Notes: generated by a model not told the origin, from the letters alone. 64,000 nucleotides of DNA from Acidiflorens sp963847715 (GCA_963847715.1 CAWKAZ010000014.1:1-64000), one strand, 5' to 3'; positions 17,161-27,094 are shown, counted from the stretch's first letter. Numbers and translations are program-made.

Positions 17161-18813
17161 CTACTTCGCCTGCACTTCCACAGCGTCTTGGAGGTGCAGT
17201 ATCGACGGCGATCGATCTTCGACAGTGAGTGATTGCCCGTGCTTGAGGTATTGCGCCAACACCGCCGGTTGTGACCAGTCGAGGTCCCAGCCATCGTCAA
17301 TGGCGATCATCGTGTAGCTGCCCGGGATGACATTGGGCAGATGGAAACTCCCGTCGAGATCGCTCTGGTCGCGCCGAAAGCGATCGAGATTACTTTCGGG
17401 ATTTTTGGGCACGAGAACGATCATCGCGCCTGCTGTCGCTTTTCCCGCCTGCTTTGCGAAGCCTTCTACGGCGACCGGACTTCCGACCAGAGTCACCGAA
17501 ATAGTCAGTTCCGACCCCGCAGGGACGGTGAGCGAATGTCCTGGAGTTGCGGTAGCCGCCGAGGCGATGCGGATCACTGAATATGGCTCCGTAGTGGAGT
17601 TGGCCACGATGTCGTAAGCGCCGGGCGCGACGTCTCCAAAAAGCGCTTCCCCTTTTTCGTCAACTTGGGCGGCGTTCATTCTTCCCTTTCGGTCGCGCAG
17701 CCCGATCTGCAGTCCTTCCGGAAGACTCGCTGCGCCTTCAATCTGAACCGTCGCCTTGATCTGACTGGTCGAGCTACCGGTGGTGACGTCAAGTTCGCCA
17801 CCGCCGCTGAGATTGATGTCGGTGGGCTCTTTCATTTGCCCGTTCGAATCGGGCATGCGGACCACGTATCGGCCGGCCGCCACTCCGGTCACCTCGAACA
17901 CGCCGGGAGAAGTCATACGGACGCTGCTGGAGTCGACCTGTTCGAAGCCGTCAAAAGCGTGCTTCTGCAGGATAGGAAGATTCACTCCCTGCGAAGTGTC
18001 TTCCTGGGTGTGCACGATGATGTGCAACGAAGGAAGCGGATTGAGATGGATGTCGGCTTCGAGGCGATCGCCGCCGCGGACCGGGATCGGAGCCGCATCC
18101 TCGGCCTCGGTGGCGTCTCCGTAATAAGTGATCGGATAGACGACGTCGAGCGAGGAATCAACCTGCACGGGCGCGTTTGCTAAATCTGCTTCGTCCGTAC
18201 TCGGATGAATTGCATACCACGGTGCGGCCTTCGCGGATACGAAGTACGTTCCTTCTTCCAGCGGAGTGACCTCGTAGAGTCCCTGGTCGTCGGTCGAGGC
18301 GACACGATGACGGAGGATGCGGCTCACGCCCTGAAAATGATTCTCGCGGTAAACCGTGACTTGTGCGCTGCGGACGGGATCCCCGTATTCATCGAGGATC
18401 TTGCCGGTCAGAACTGCGTTCGGCGCCAGTCGGAGTGCGAGATGCTCCGTGTCGAGGCCGACGCCGGTGACGATGGCGGTCGAGAACTGCTCATGCTGAT
18501 TGTAAGAAGCCTCGATGAAGCCGCGCCTCAAGCCATCCAGCGAATATTTTCCAGAGGGAACCTGGAACGAGAACCGGCCGTCATCGCGCGTAACGACTGA
18601 CCGCGTGCTTTCCCGGTGTTTTGCGTCGGCGATCGTGACCCGGGCGCGAGCGAGCATGTTGCCGCCCTTCGCGTTGACCACGGTTCCGGCGATTCGATAG
18701 GGTCCGGGCGGAATGAGCGAGTGTTGTGCGGGCTCAACCTGCGCCGCCGAGTAACAGCTCAGGGAAAGAACCGCGGCGAGAGCGATCAGGCGCGGCATTA
18801 CGGGCATCCGCAT
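17161..18813 (-). CDS. Carboxypeptidase-regulatory-like domain protein (second of a tandem pair)
   Basis: 550 residues with a signal peptide (PRLIALAAVLSLSCYSAAQ). Several 80-100-residue beta-sandwich repeats follow: GTVVNAKGGNMLARARVTI, GKILDEYGDPVRSAQVTVY and SDLDGSFHLPNVIPGSYTMI. These are CarboxypepD_reg/Cna-B-like modules used as stalks or carbohydrate/protein-binding surfaces in secreted and outer-membrane proteins. Its ATG overlaps the stop of the upstream gene (TAATG), so they form one unit. The C-terminal D-x-D-x-x-x-P-x-x-x-x-x-Y segment is shared with its neighbour, marking an old duplication. It is probably surface-exposed. Confidence 0.8.
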   Translation of the reverse strand: MRMPVMPRLIALAAVLSLSCYSAAQVEPAQHSLIPPGPYRIAGTVVNAKGGNMLARARVTIADAKHRESTRSVVTRDDGRFSFQVPSGKYSLDGLRRGFIEASYNQHEQFSTAIVTGVGLDTEHLALRLAPNAVLTGKILDEYGDPVRSAQVTVYRENHFQGVSRILRHRVASTDDQGLYEVTPLEEGTYFVSAKAAPWYAIHPSTDEADLANAPVQVDSSLDVVYPITYYGDATEAEDAAPIPVRGGDRLEADIHLNPLPSLHIIVHTQEDTSQGVNLPILQKHAFDGFEQVDSSSVRMTSPGVFEVTGVAAGRYVVRMPDSNGQMKEPTDINLSGGGELDVTTGSSTSQIKATVQIEGAASLPEGLQIGLRDRKGRMNAAQVDEKGEALFGDVAPGAYDIVANSTTEPYSVIRIASAATATPGHSLTVPAGSELTISVTLVGSPVAVEGFAKQAGKATAGAMIVLVPKNPESNLDRFRRDQSDLDGSFHLPNVIPGSYTMIAIDDGWDLDWSQPAVLAQYLKHGQSLTVEDRSPSILHLQDAVEVQAK

Positions 18814-20585
18814 TACTGTTCACCTGCGTCGCCGTCGCTCGAAATCAACTGCAATTGCACGTTTTCCTTTTGTCCGGCGAGCAGCCGCACGACCGGACCC
18901 TTGGAGTCATAGGCCTGCATAGCTTGGGGATTCCGAAACTCGAGGTCTTGCGGATCATGGTCAAATGCAAGCACGCGATACGCGCCGGGAGCCAGTGTGG
19001 GGTTCGTGAAACTGCCGTCCAAGTTGCTCCAAAAAACAGCCAACTGGCCACCGCTGTCAGGGAGAGGAACGCAGTAGATATGCGCGACAGCAAGCGCGCC
19101 TCCCGAGGAAGCCGTGTCTCCTGGGCCGGCAGAACCGGGCGGTGCCGAGACCCCCGCGACAGTACCACTGATTTCTGCCGTGTCGTCGCGCATCGTGATC
19201 TCGATCGGAGATGCTCCACCGCCAACGCCTACCACCAGCGGCTGATGCTGCAGGTCAATATTTCCGGAGCGAACGGAGGCGGCATAGCCGCGCGATGAAT
19301 GCACTCGCACCCAGTAACTGCCCGCGGGCGCGCCGTCGATGAACAGCGCGTCGTCTTTGGAAACCGTTGGGTCCCGCATCATGATCGGTCGCCCGGTTCC
19401 TACGTCGTCGGCGGGCTCGAGCACGACGTTAAGGTAACGACGCGGACCCTTGACGACCGCGTTACGCCCGTTGATGTTGAACGTCATCGTGCCGGTATGG
19501 TCTTCCGATGTGAATTCCTCTTTCACCATCACGGGAATCGAGGCATTGGGCACGAGAGCCAAACTGGGGCCGTCCGCAGCCGAGCCGCGTACCGAAAAGG
19601 ACTGCTCCCCGGAAAAGCCATTGGCCCCGAAGCTCGAGGCTTCGATGGTGTAGGTGCCGTCAGGCAGCCAGCCTTCAATCGCATGGTCGTTGTTGTTGTA
19701 GCCAAGAGAGAACCCCGGACCCTTGCGACCGTGCGAGTACACCTCGACCCGCAACGCATTCTCGGTGGCGGGCATCACCGGCACCTTGACGTGGTAGTAC
19801 GGTTGCTTGGCGAGAGTCAACCCAACTGTCTGCGTTTGCCCGGCTGCCAACTGGATGGTAGCCGCCGAACCGAAATCGGATGCGTTCTGATAATAGACAG
19901 GCGGATATCCGAAGACACGTTTATTGGCAAGCGTACGGGGATCCGTGGCCAGCGGATCGAAGGAGAGTGGGTCTTGGTCGAGTTGCTCGCGCGTCAGCAA
20001 TTTATAGGTGCCGGCGGGCAGGTCGGCGAATCGGAATTGCCCGTCGGAAGTCGACTGGGTGCCACCCGCGGGCACCCACCGGGCGCGCCCTTCCATTACC
20101 TGCTGGCGAAAAATCTGGAGGGTGATGGGATCTGCCACGTCGGACGACGGCAACGTCACGGCGCCAACAATCAGGCTCTCCGGCGTGAGCGTAATGGTCA
20201 AGTCTTTTACATTCTCGCCCTGAAGGTTTTGCGCCGGGTAATTGGGATCGGTCATGAATCCGGGCTTGCGGGCAATCAGTACGTTGGGACGAATCGTGGC
20301 CGCGGCTTGCAGGCGTGCGATGGCGGAATTGCCGGGATCGGAATCTCCCGCGGTCGAAGTTTCCGCGCGCGGGAGATTGAATTCAAAACGACCTTCGCTG
20401 TTGGTCATCGTAGCGAAGCGATTGTCCGGGGAGTAAACCAGGGCGCGGGCGACGGGTTCATGGGTCGCGCTGTTGATCACGACGCCACGAATCGTGTCGG
20501 AATGCTCGGATGCGGATTGCGCCGGGGAGGGTACGGCGATCAGGCAGGCGATGGCCAACAAGAAGACGACTGCTCGGGGACGCAT
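18813..20585 (-). CDS. Carboxypeptidase-regulatory-like domain protein (first of a tandem pair)
   Basis: 590 residues. Signal peptide AVVFLLAIACLIAVPSPAQS, then a regulatory-like module (IRGVVINSATHEPVARALVY to EGRFEFNLP) and further beta modules. These include DGTYTIEASSFGANGFSG and a last one closing with SNLDGSFTNPTLAPGAYRVL, followed by DHDPQDLEF. The same closing pattern ends the downstream paralogue. The ATG at 20,585 follows AAGAGA and sits directly before the signal peptide; the 45 codons upstream are not convincing. Secreted or periplasmic; ligand unknown. Confidence 0.8.
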   Translation of the reverse strand: MRPRAVVFLLAIACLIAVPSPAQSASEHSDTIRGVVINSATHEPVARALVYSPDNRFATMTNSEGRFEFNLPRAETSTAGDSDPGNSAIARLQAAATIRPNVLIARKPGFMTDPNYPAQNLQGENVKDLTITLTPESLIVGAVTLPSSDVADPITLQIFRQQVMEGRARWVPAGGTQSTSDGQFRFADLPAGTYKLLTREQLDQDPLSFDPLATDPRTLANKRVFGYPPVYYQNASDFGSAATIQLAAGQTQTVGLTLAKQPYYHVKVPVMPATENALRVEVYSHGRKGPGFSLGYNNNDHAIEGWLPDGTYTIEASSFGANGFSGEQSFSVRGSAADGPSLALVPNASIPVMVKEEFTSEDHTGTMTFNINGRNAVVKGPRRYLNVVLEPADDVGTGRPIMMRDPTVSKDDALFIDGAPAGSYWVRVHSSRGYAASVRSGNIDLQHQPLVVGVGGGASPIEITMRDDTAEISGTVAGVSAPPGSAGPGDTASSGGALAVAHIYCVPLPDSGGQLAVFWSNLDGSFTNPTLAPGAYRVLAFDHDPQDLEFRNPQAMQAYDSKGPVVRLLAGQKENVQLQLISSDGDAGEQ

Positions 20586-20729
20586 GCATCTCTTATAGAC
20601 ACCAGTTTCCACTGGACTGCTCCAAGTCATCTCCTTAGTTGCGGTGCAGCTTCGGGGATGGGCACGGCGCCGTAAACAAACAATGGGAATCGTTGCGAGG
20701 CCGGGGGGTTGCCTGCGCATGACAACGCT

Positions 20730-21659
20730 TCAGAAGAAGCGCGTGACACCCTCTTCCAGCACCACTACCCTTTCCTTCACTCCAGCGGCCTGGGCTTCCT
20801 GCGCCAGCAACTGCAAAGGTTCTTCGATCGGCTCATGGGACAGGCGGAAGGTTCCGTAATGCATGGGTACCATCCAACGGGATTTCAGATCCAGAAAAGC
20901 TTTGGTAGCGTCGGCGGGATTGGTATGCACGTTGCGGAACTGCTCCGGGTTGTAGGCCCCAATGGGCAGGAGCGCCAGTTCGGGCGAGAGTCGCTTTCCA
21001 ATCTCGCGAAAGCCGTTGAAGTAGGCGGTATCTCCAGCGTGATATACGGAGTGTTTGCCGCTGCGCAGAACGTAGCCGCCATATCCGCGGTGCGAATCTT
21101 TTAGAATGCGCGCTCCCCAATGCCGGGAGGGGACATGCGTGATGTCGAGCGAGCCATGACGATAGGTGTTCCACCACTCCAGTTCGACAATTTGCTCGAA
21201 CCCGAGATCGGAGACGAGGTCGAATAGATGGTGGGGAACGACCAGCGTCGGCGCAGTGCCGGTCTGGCGGCGGGTCTGGCGCGCAATCGTCCGCAACGAC
21301 TGGCGATGGAGATGATCAAAGTGCGCGTGCGTCACCAGCACGACATCCATTGGAGGCAGGTCGCGCAGATTCAATCCCGGTTGCCGCAGTCGCTTCAGCA
21401 GAAAGAGCCAGCGCGCGAAGTTGGGATCGATGACGACATTCTGTCCACCAATCTGCAGGAAGAAACTCGAGTGCCCGATAAACGTAACGCCGAGTTCTCC
21501 ATTCGAAACCAGCTTGGCTTTGTGAGTTTTGCCGGTGCGCGGCGTAACCGCGGAATGCCGCACCAGACGCGTGAACTGACCGGCCCTTTTTCGCAGAGCG
21601 GAATTTTTTAGCGAAGACTTTAACATTCTTTCGACCGGTCCGCGACGAACGCGAACCAT
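20730..21659 (-). CDS. Metallo-beta-lactamase-fold hydrolase (UlaG / NAPE-PLD-like)
   Basis: About 309 residues. Metal motif VLVTHAHFDHLHRQS, later ligands in PSRHWG, YHAGDTAYF and MVPMHYGTF, as in the L-ascorbate-6-phosphate lactonase / N-acyl-phosphatidylethanolamine phospholipase D group. The first strand is GHSSFFLQIGGQNVVIDPNF. The basic N-terminal 50 residues (VRRGPVERMLKSSLKN) have no signal. In this group a Trp-rich WWNTYRHGSLDIT loop is usual. It may act on phospholipid-like or cyclic phosphoester substrates; the sequence cannot tell. ATG at 21,659 is preferred over the GTG just before it. Confidence 0.85.
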   Translation of the reverse strand: MVRVRRGPVERMLKSSLKNSALRKRAGQFTRLVRHSAVTPRTGKTHKAKLVSNGELGVTFIGHSSFFLQIGGQNVVIDPNFARWLFLLKRLRQPGLNLRDLPPMDVVLVTHAHFDHLHRQSLRTIARQTRRQTGTAPTLVVPHHLFDLVSDLGFEQIVELEWWNTYRHGSLDITHVPSRHWGARILKDSHRGYGGYVLRSGKHSVYHAGDTAYFNGFREIGKRLSPELALLPIGAYNPEQFRNVHTNPADATKAFLDLKSRWMVPMHYGTFRLSHEPIEEPLQLLAQEAQAAGVKERVVVLEEGVTRFF

Positions 21660-21864
21660 CACCTATTATCGACCTTGTTGGCGAAACTCTCTAGTGCAAT
21701 TAGATGCACTGGAGCGTGACACGACACAACGGCGTAACGTCTTCTTCATGTTGTGTATCTAAATTCCTTCTTTCAATGGAGTTTGCTATGCAGTTTGCGC
21801 TCTGCAGGACTAGCGGTTCCTCCGTACGATATGACAGGATAGGGTTACGGAGGCAGGAACGCTG

Positions 21865-22746
21865 ATGCGCGTCGCATTCTTAGGTTTGGGAATTATGGGA
21901 CGGTGGATGGCCGCGAATCTGGTCAAAGCCGGACACGAGGTGGCAGTCTGGAATCGGAGCGGGGGCAGGGAAGTGGAAGGCGCGCGCAGCGCTGCGTCTC
22001 CGGCGGAAGCCGCTACGAACGCGGAAGTCGTGTGGATGTGCGTCTCTGACACGAAGGCCGTCGAGGCCGTCTTGTTTGGCCCAGGAGGCGCGGAGCAGTC
22101 CCTGAACGCGGGCGCGATCATTGCTGACTCAAGCACGATTTCGCCGTCGGCCACGCTGCGCTTTGCCGCGCGCGTGAAAGCTCGCGGCGTCGACTGGGTG
22201 GACGCTCCGATGACCGGGTCGAAGATTGCTGCCGAGGCGGGGAGTCTGATTTTTATGGCGGGCGGCGACGAAGCCGTGCTGGCAAGGCTGCAGCCGCTTT
22301 TTCAAGCAATGGGCAAGCAGGTCTTTCACATGGGCGAGACTGGCAAGGGACAGGCGACGAAGCTGGTCATGAATCTGCAGATCGCGCTCATCTACGAAGG
22401 ATTCGCGGAAGCGCTAACGCTCGGTACCAAACTCGGCGTCGACGTTGAAAAATTGCTGCCGTTGATCCAGGCCTCGATGGTGCGATCAGGAGTCGTCGAT
22501 TACAAGGCTCCTTTCATCATGAAGCGCGACTTCTCTCCGAATTTTCCTCTGCGTCTGATGCTGAAAGACATTCGCCTGGCACTCGAAGCGGCCAAGGAAT
22601 CGCGGGTAAGGCTGCCCGGTCTGGAGGCCGTGGAAGAGGTGTACGATGTTGCGGCCGAAGAGGGACAGCAGGACATGGACTATGCCTCGACGCTCACTCT
22701 GCTTGAAAAATGGGCGGGCGTAGAAGTGAAGGCCGGATCGAAGTAG
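21865..22746 (+). CDS. NAD(P)-dependent beta-hydroxyacid dehydrogenase
   Basis: 293 residues of the 3-hydroxyisobutyrate dehydrogenase / glyoxylate-succinic-semialdehyde reductase family. The Rossmann motif is FLGLGIMGRWMAANL. The substrate loop is DAPMTGSKIAAEAGSLIFM, the usual DAPVSGG with Thr-Gly-Ser. The catalytic Lys is in GKGQATKLVMN. The all-alpha C-terminal domain includes RDFSPNFPLRLMLKDIRLAL. The length is normal. GGAGGCAGGAAC provides the ribosome site. The Arg after MG in the NAD loop does not by itself fix cofactor choice. Likely reduces small aldehydes such as succinic semialdehyde or glyoxylate. Confidence 0.9.
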   Translation: MRVAFLGLGIMGRWMAANLVKAGHEVAVWNRSGGREVEGARSAASPAEAATNAEVVWMCVSDTKAVEAVLFGPGGAEQSLNAGAIIADSSTISPSATLRFAARVKARGVDWVDAPMTGSKIAAEAGSLIFMAGGDEAVLARLQPLFQAMGKQVFHMGETGKGQATKLVMNLQIALIYEGFAEALTLGTKLGVDVEKLLPLIQASMVRSGVVDYKAPFIMKRDFSPNFPLRLMLKDIRLALEAAKESRVRLPGLEAVEEVYDVAAEEGQQDMDYASTLTLLEKWAGVEVKAGSK

Positions 22747-22865
22747 ACTAACGCGGACGTCCAAGTCAACTTTTAGCCGCTGCAATCACACAAGTTTCCT
22801 GACTTCAGGCGTTCCCAAGGACAGCCGGGTCGCAATCAGGCCCAGCCAGGTCCAGTGAGGATGTA

Positions 22866-25142
22866 ATGCCTGATCGTCTGGCCGCGTTCATCCGTTTCTT
22901 TCTGCTTTGTCTTCTCGTCTCGATCCTTCATGCCGCCTTTCTACACGCCGCCGAGCTCCGCGGCAAGGTTGTCAGCGTTGCCGGCGGGGAGCCGCTGGGC
23001 CGGGTGCAGGTTGCGGTGCTGGATGCGCAAGGAAGAGCCGTCGCGGCGTCCAACACGAAAGACGACGGCAGCTTCGTAATCTCCGGCGTCGACTCAGGAC
23101 ACTACACGCTGCGTGTGAATGCCGTTGGATACCGGCTCGTAACCGTCGATTTCTCGTTGGCAATTGACGAAGTGGCCAAGGAATTCGAAATTTCGGTTGC
23201 GCCTGACAATTTTCGGCGCACGGAAAAAGTCGAAGTGAAGGGCGACATTTTCCAGGGAGCCGACTCACCCGCCGTCGTCGAAGAAAATCTGACGGCGTCG
23301 GAGCTGCGGGAAACCTCAACCGTGATCGGTGACGATCCGTTCCGTGCAATTCAAACTTTGCCGGGAGTTTCGGCCTCGAGCAATAACGACTTTTTCGCGC
23401 AGTTCGCTGTCATGGGAGCCTCCTACGAAAATACCAGCACATACATTGATGGCATTCTCGTTCCCAATCCTTTTCATGGAATCAACGTGAGTGAAGGCGC
23501 CACGCTGAGCGTCCTAACGAGCGAAGCCATCGAAGAAATTAAACTGCTGCCTGCAGCTTATCCGGAGAAATATGGAGACGCCGTCGGCGCAGCTCTGGAC
23601 CTGCACACACGCGAGGGGAGCCGCACCGGTCCGATTTATCGCGCCTCGTTCGGACTGGCGGAAAGTGAACTGCTGGGAGAAGGACGGCTTGGCCACGCCA
23701 GGCGCGGCTCATGGCTGGCGTCCGTGCGCAAGAGCTATGTCGGATATTTACTGCGCAATCGTCTCAACGATGCCTATGACGATGTTTCGTTCTATGACGG
23801 CAGCGTCCGCCTCGATTACGACATCGTGCCCAATCAGACCTTGAGTTTCTCCGGCCTGGGCGGGCACACCAAGGTCGATCAGCTTCATCTCAATAACCCC
23901 GACCTGAATGGATTCAAGAGCGGGACCAACGATTTTGGTCTGGGGCGCCTCGGATGGCGATGGACGGTGAACCCAGGCTTGCTGGTGGAGGCTCATTTCG
24001 CCTACGTAGATGCTCCGTTCAAGATATGGGATCCGATTCACGTGCTGCTCAACAATAACCACCACGATGAATGGTCGGGCGGTGGCAGTCTCGAGTGGAG
24101 CTGGCGAAAAGACGACGTGCTCGATCTCGGATGGATGACGCGGCGGGTGAAGGACGCCGAGGTAGACATATTTTTCGATCAAAACAATCAGCCGTTTACG
24201 AGTTCCCGGAGCGCAACGGGATGGAAGCACGACGGCTACGTGCAGCAGAATGTCGCCCTGCTGAATAACCGGCTCCACCTGATCGGCGGAGTGCGGCTGG
24301 ACACAGCGGAGCAGTTCAATGTTCACCCCGTTTCGCCGCAGCTTTCGGCGGCTTTCAAAATTGCAGAATCGACGCAGTTGCAGTTCGGAGTCGGCCGCTA
24401 CAACCAGTTCTCGATTCCCGCAAATCCGCTCGAGTTACTTCCCCTGTTTAACCAATGCATTCCCGGTTCCGAATTTCTGCAAACTGCAAATCACTACACG
24501 GCCGGCCTAGAACAGAGGCTGGGAGAGAGCACCCGGCTGAAAGTGACACTATTTGACCGGCAAAATGCGAGCTTGTACGCGGAAAATCAAGTGAGCCGGT
24601 GCACGATACTTCCGCATTACCCGCCGCCGCATAATTTCGTAGCCTACAATCGGGACTATTCACGGGGGGCGCAGATTGTCCTGCAAAGCAGAAGCGCGAC
24701 GCGACTTTCCGGATGGATCGGGTACACACTGACGTATGCGCGCCAAAGCAGCCCGCTCACAATCGGTGGCGTCACGAATTGGGTTCTGTATCCCACGCTC
24801 CAGGACCAGCGGCATACGCTCAATGTTTTCGCCAGTTATCGCCTTACGCCAAGCGTTCATCTCAGCGGCAAATTTTTGTATGGATCCGGATTCCCGATTC
24901 CAGGGACGAATCAATATGTCTTTGGACGGCTGGGCGACTATCAGCGTCTTGACACGCGCGTGGAGAAAGACTGGGTGCTAGCACGTTGGAAACTGGCGCT
25001 GTACGGAGAACTTCTGAATACGACCAACCACTACAATCCCCGCTATTTTTATACGACAGTCAACCAAGGTGGAACCTACAGCGTCGTAACTGGGCGCGGT
25101 CTGCCGATTCTCCCCACTGCGGGAGTGGCGTGCGAGTTCTGA
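22866..25142 (+). CDS. TonB-dependent outer-membrane receptor with N-terminal regulatory-like domain
   Basis: 758 residues. Signal peptide (FFLLCLLVSILHAAFLHAA), then a carboxypeptidase-regulatory-like module (GKVVSVAGGEPLGRVQVAVL, about 30-115). The plug follows (ETSTVIGDDPFRAIQTLPGV to GDAVGAALDLHTREG), then a 22-strand barrel rich in aromatic alternation. It ends in Phe (VACEF), the outer-membrane insertion signal. This layout is typical of acidobacterial TonB receptors, thought to import glycans, peptides or siderophores. No TonB or ExbBD genes are nearby. It stands alone between the dehydrogenase and the convergent cytochrome gene. Substrate unknown. Confidence 0.9.
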   Translation: MPDRLAAFIRFFLLCLLVSILHAAFLHAAELRGKVVSVAGGEPLGRVQVAVLDAQGRAVAASNTKDDGSFVISGVDSGHYTLRVNAVGYRLVTVDFSLAIDEVAKEFEISVAPDNFRRTEKVEVKGDIFQGADSPAVVEENLTASELRETSTVIGDDPFRAIQTLPGVSASSNNDFFAQFAVMGASYENTSTYIDGILVPNPFHGINVSEGATLSVLTSEAIEEIKLLPAAYPEKYGDAVGAALDLHTREGSRTGPIYRASFGLAESELLGEGRLGHARRGSWLASVRKSYVGYLLRNRLNDAYDDVSFYDGSVRLDYDIVPNQTLSFSGLGGHTKVDQLHLNNPDLNGFKSGTNDFGLGRLGWRWTVNPGLLVEAHFAYVDAPFKIWDPIHVLLNNNHHDEWSGGGSLEWSWRKDDVLDLGWMTRRVKDAEVDIFFDQNNQPFTSSRSATGWKHDGYVQQNVALLNNRLHLIGGVRLDTAEQFNVHPVSPQLSAAFKIAESTQLQFGVGRYNQFSIPANPLELLPLFNQCIPGSEFLQTANHYTAGLEQRLGESTRLKVTLFDRQNASLYAENQVSRCTILPHYPPPHNFVAYNRDYSRGAQIVLQSRSATRLSGWIGYTLTYARQSSPLTIGGVTNWVLYPTLQDQRHTLNVFASYRLTPSVHLSGKFLYGSGFPIPGTNQYVFGRLGDYQRLDTRVEKDWVLARWKLALYGELLNTTNHYNPRYFYTTVNQGGTYSVVTGRGLPILPTAGVACEF

Positions 25143-25215
25143 GTCGGTGGCACGCTACGGCGATTTCATCGCCGGACTGCGCAAGGCAGACCGCCCGTCC
25201 AACCACCCGAGATCT

Positions 25216-25650
25216 CTACTTCTTCGCAAACGCGCGGACGTAGTTCACCAGGTTCCAGATGTCGTCATCTTTGGCGCGATCGCCTTCGAGAGGCATGTCG
25301 CCTTTGCCGTGGCGGATCACGTAAAAGAGTTCGCCGTCTGTGTGGCCTTTCATCGAGTCGGGGTTGGTGAAGTCGGTGACATTTTTGATGTCGGATGCCA
25401 TGTCACCTTTGCCGTCACCCTTTTCGCCGTGACACATTGCGCAATCGATACCGTAGAGTTTCTTGGCTTTCGCCAATGACTCTTCGGTTGGCTTTACCGG
25501 ATTTTGCTTGGCGGCTGCTTCAGGAGGAACCTTGTAATCGGCAGCGGGTGGATTGTTCGGCTTCTGCGCCCATAGGGCAAAAGCAAAGATGAACACTGAG
25601 AGCAGGACGAGCCGTAAATTCTTCAATTTTGGCGCAACTTTCTTTTTCAA
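25216..25650 (-). CDS. Class I cytochrome c, exported
   Basis: 144 residues. A basic start and hydrophobic signal (LVLLSVFIFAFALWAQ) precede a Pro-rich linker. The haem-binding site is CAMCHGEKGDGKGDM, with the sixth ligand Met in GDMPLEGDRAKDDDIW and the usual W-x-L-V-N-Y-V-R end. It is a mono-haem electron carrier in the periplasm, like those that serve oxidases or alcohol dehydrogenases. GGAGGTGTGCG precedes the ATG. It converges on the TonB receptor gene with 70 bases between the two stops. Confidence 0.92.
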   Translation of the reverse strand: MKKKVAPKLKNLRLVLLSVFIFAFALWAQKPNNPPAADYKVPPEAAAKQNPVKPTEESLAKAKKLYGIDCAMCHGEKGDGKGDMASDIKNVTDFTNPDSMKGHTDGELFYVIRHGKGDMPLEGDRAKDDDIWNLVNYVRAFAKK

Positions 25651-25941
25651 CGCACACCTCCGTTACGGAGCACGGTTGAACTGACACCCCTAATCTACGA
25701 CGCCAGAGCACTCCCGGCTAGATTCGAGGTCACTGAAGGTTGTGTTGTGAATCACAACGTCAATCGGCTGCGCCCGATATGACCGTAAGATTTCCGGGGC
25801 GACGAACCGGTCTCCACAATCACGTTACGCTCGTAACCCCTTTCCCCTTCGCGAATTACAGAAGTATTACAAAGAATCGGGCCATCTCTTGGTATTGTCC
25901 TAGGCGGACGTTAGTCCAATGGGTGTAGGGGGAACGGAACG

Positions 25942-26910
25942 ATGAGCGAGTCGACGCGCGAGATGATGAGCGAAGCAACCAGCCAGGCCATGCGAGATAC
26001 GGGCGAAGGCACGGGCCGCAAACAGCGAATGCAGAAAGATGGTTTCAACTGGGTCACGGGAATTGCCATGGGCCTGTTTCACGTGGGCGCGGTCGCAGCG
26101 CTGTTTTTCTTTACCTGGAAGGCGCTCTTTGTCGCCATCTTCCTGTGGTGGATTTCCGGCAGCCTCGGCATCGGGATGAGCTATCACCGGCTGCTGACGC
26201 ATCGTGGCTACAAGACTCCGAAGTGGGTGGAATACTTCCTGACCTGGTGTGCAACGCTCGCGCTTGAAGGCGGACCGATTTTCTGGGTAGCCACGCACCG
26301 CATTCATCATCAGTTCTCGGACGAGGAAGGGGATCCGCATTCGCCGGTCGATGGCAAGTGGTGGGCGCACATGGGATGGATCCTGACCGGCAAGTCGATG
26401 CACCACGACACGACCACGCTGGCGAAGTATGTTCCCGACCTCACCAAAGATAAAGTTCACGTCTGGCTCACCACGTATCACTGGACTGGCAACATCGTCG
26501 TCGGCGTGATTTGCTACGCTCTGGGCGGCCTGCCATGGCTGCTTTGGGGAGTGTTTGCCCGCGTCGTCGTCGGCCTGCACGCGACCTGGATGGTGAACTC
26601 GGTTACTCATCTGTGGGGATCGCGTCGCTTCGCGACCAAGGATCTTTCCACCAACAACGGCATGGTTGCCCTGCTGACTTTCGGTGAAGGCTGGCACAAC
26701 AATCATCACGCGCATCCGGTTTCCGCTCGTCATGGGCTGACGTGGTACGAAATCGACATGAACTGGTACGGCATCTGGTGCCTGAAAAAGCTCGGACTGG
26801 CGCGGCACGTGTACAAGATCGACCTCAATCATCTGCCTCCGAAGCCGGCGCTGGTGAGGGACGTGGAAGCGGCGGAGTTGCTGGCGGCTGCCGCTGCAGG
26901 AAATGATTAG
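25942..26910 (+). CDS. Acyl-lipid / acyl-CoA delta-9-type fatty acid desaturase
   Basis: 322 residues, an integral membrane di-iron desaturase. The three His boxes are present: HRLLTHR (about residue 77), HRIHHQFSD (about 116) and GEGWHNNHHAHP (about 250). Hydrophobic pairs flank them. This is the stearoyl-CoA/acyl-lipid group that puts a double bond into saturated fatty acids to keep membranes fluid. No cytochrome b5 domain is fused. The N-terminal 40 residues are polar. GGGGGAACGGAACG precedes the ATG. A terminator and one arm of a periodic repeat follow the stop at once. Confidence 0.92.
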   Translation: MSESTREMMSEATSQAMRDTGEGTGRKQRMQKDGFNWVTGIAMGLFHVGAVAALFFFTWKALFVAIFLWWISGSLGIGMSYHRLLTHRGYKTPKWVEYFLTWCATLALEGGPIFWVATHRIHHQFSDEEGDPHSPVDGKWWAHMGWILTGKSMHHDTTTLAKYVPDLTKDKVHVWLTTYHWTGNIVVGVICYALGGLPWLLWGVFARVVVGLHATWMVNSVTHLWGSRRFATKDLSTNNGMVALLTFGEGWHNNHHAHPVSARHGLTWYEIDMNWYGIWCLKKLGLARHVYKIDLNHLPPKPALVRDVEAAELLAAAAAGND

Positions 26911-26912
26911 AG

Positions 26913-26944
26913 CAGGTCTCAGGTCTTAGGTGTCAGGTCTCAGG
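26913..26944. repeat. Seven-base periodic repeat, left arm of a split pair
   Basis: Units CAGGTCT, CAGGTCT, TAGGTGT, CAGGTCT, CAGG, starting two bases after the desaturase stop codon. Their reverse complement occurs at 28,035-28,076, after the next gene. Confidence 0.85.
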
Positions 26945-26989
26945 AAAGGCTCTCGGTCGGCAGCGGTTGGTCGGCTCGGGAGCCTTTTT
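26945..26989 (+). terminator. Terminator of the desaturase gene
   Basis: Arms AAAGGCTCTC and GGGAGCCTTT (one G-T pair) close a 25-base loop and are followed by a T run. Confidence 0.7.
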
Positions 26990-27094
26990 GGTATGGTTAC
27001 CAGTTGACAACTGTCATCTCACCCTAGAGCCGGATTTCATTTGGTCGCTCCAGACACCTCGCATACGATGGCTGGTGCAAGGAAACTGAGATCG

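Noticed and set aside
19299..20675. A 458-codon open frame opposite the regulatory-like-domain protein
   Set aside because: Shadow frame without signal or domain; the minus-strand protein has a signal peptide and repeat modules.
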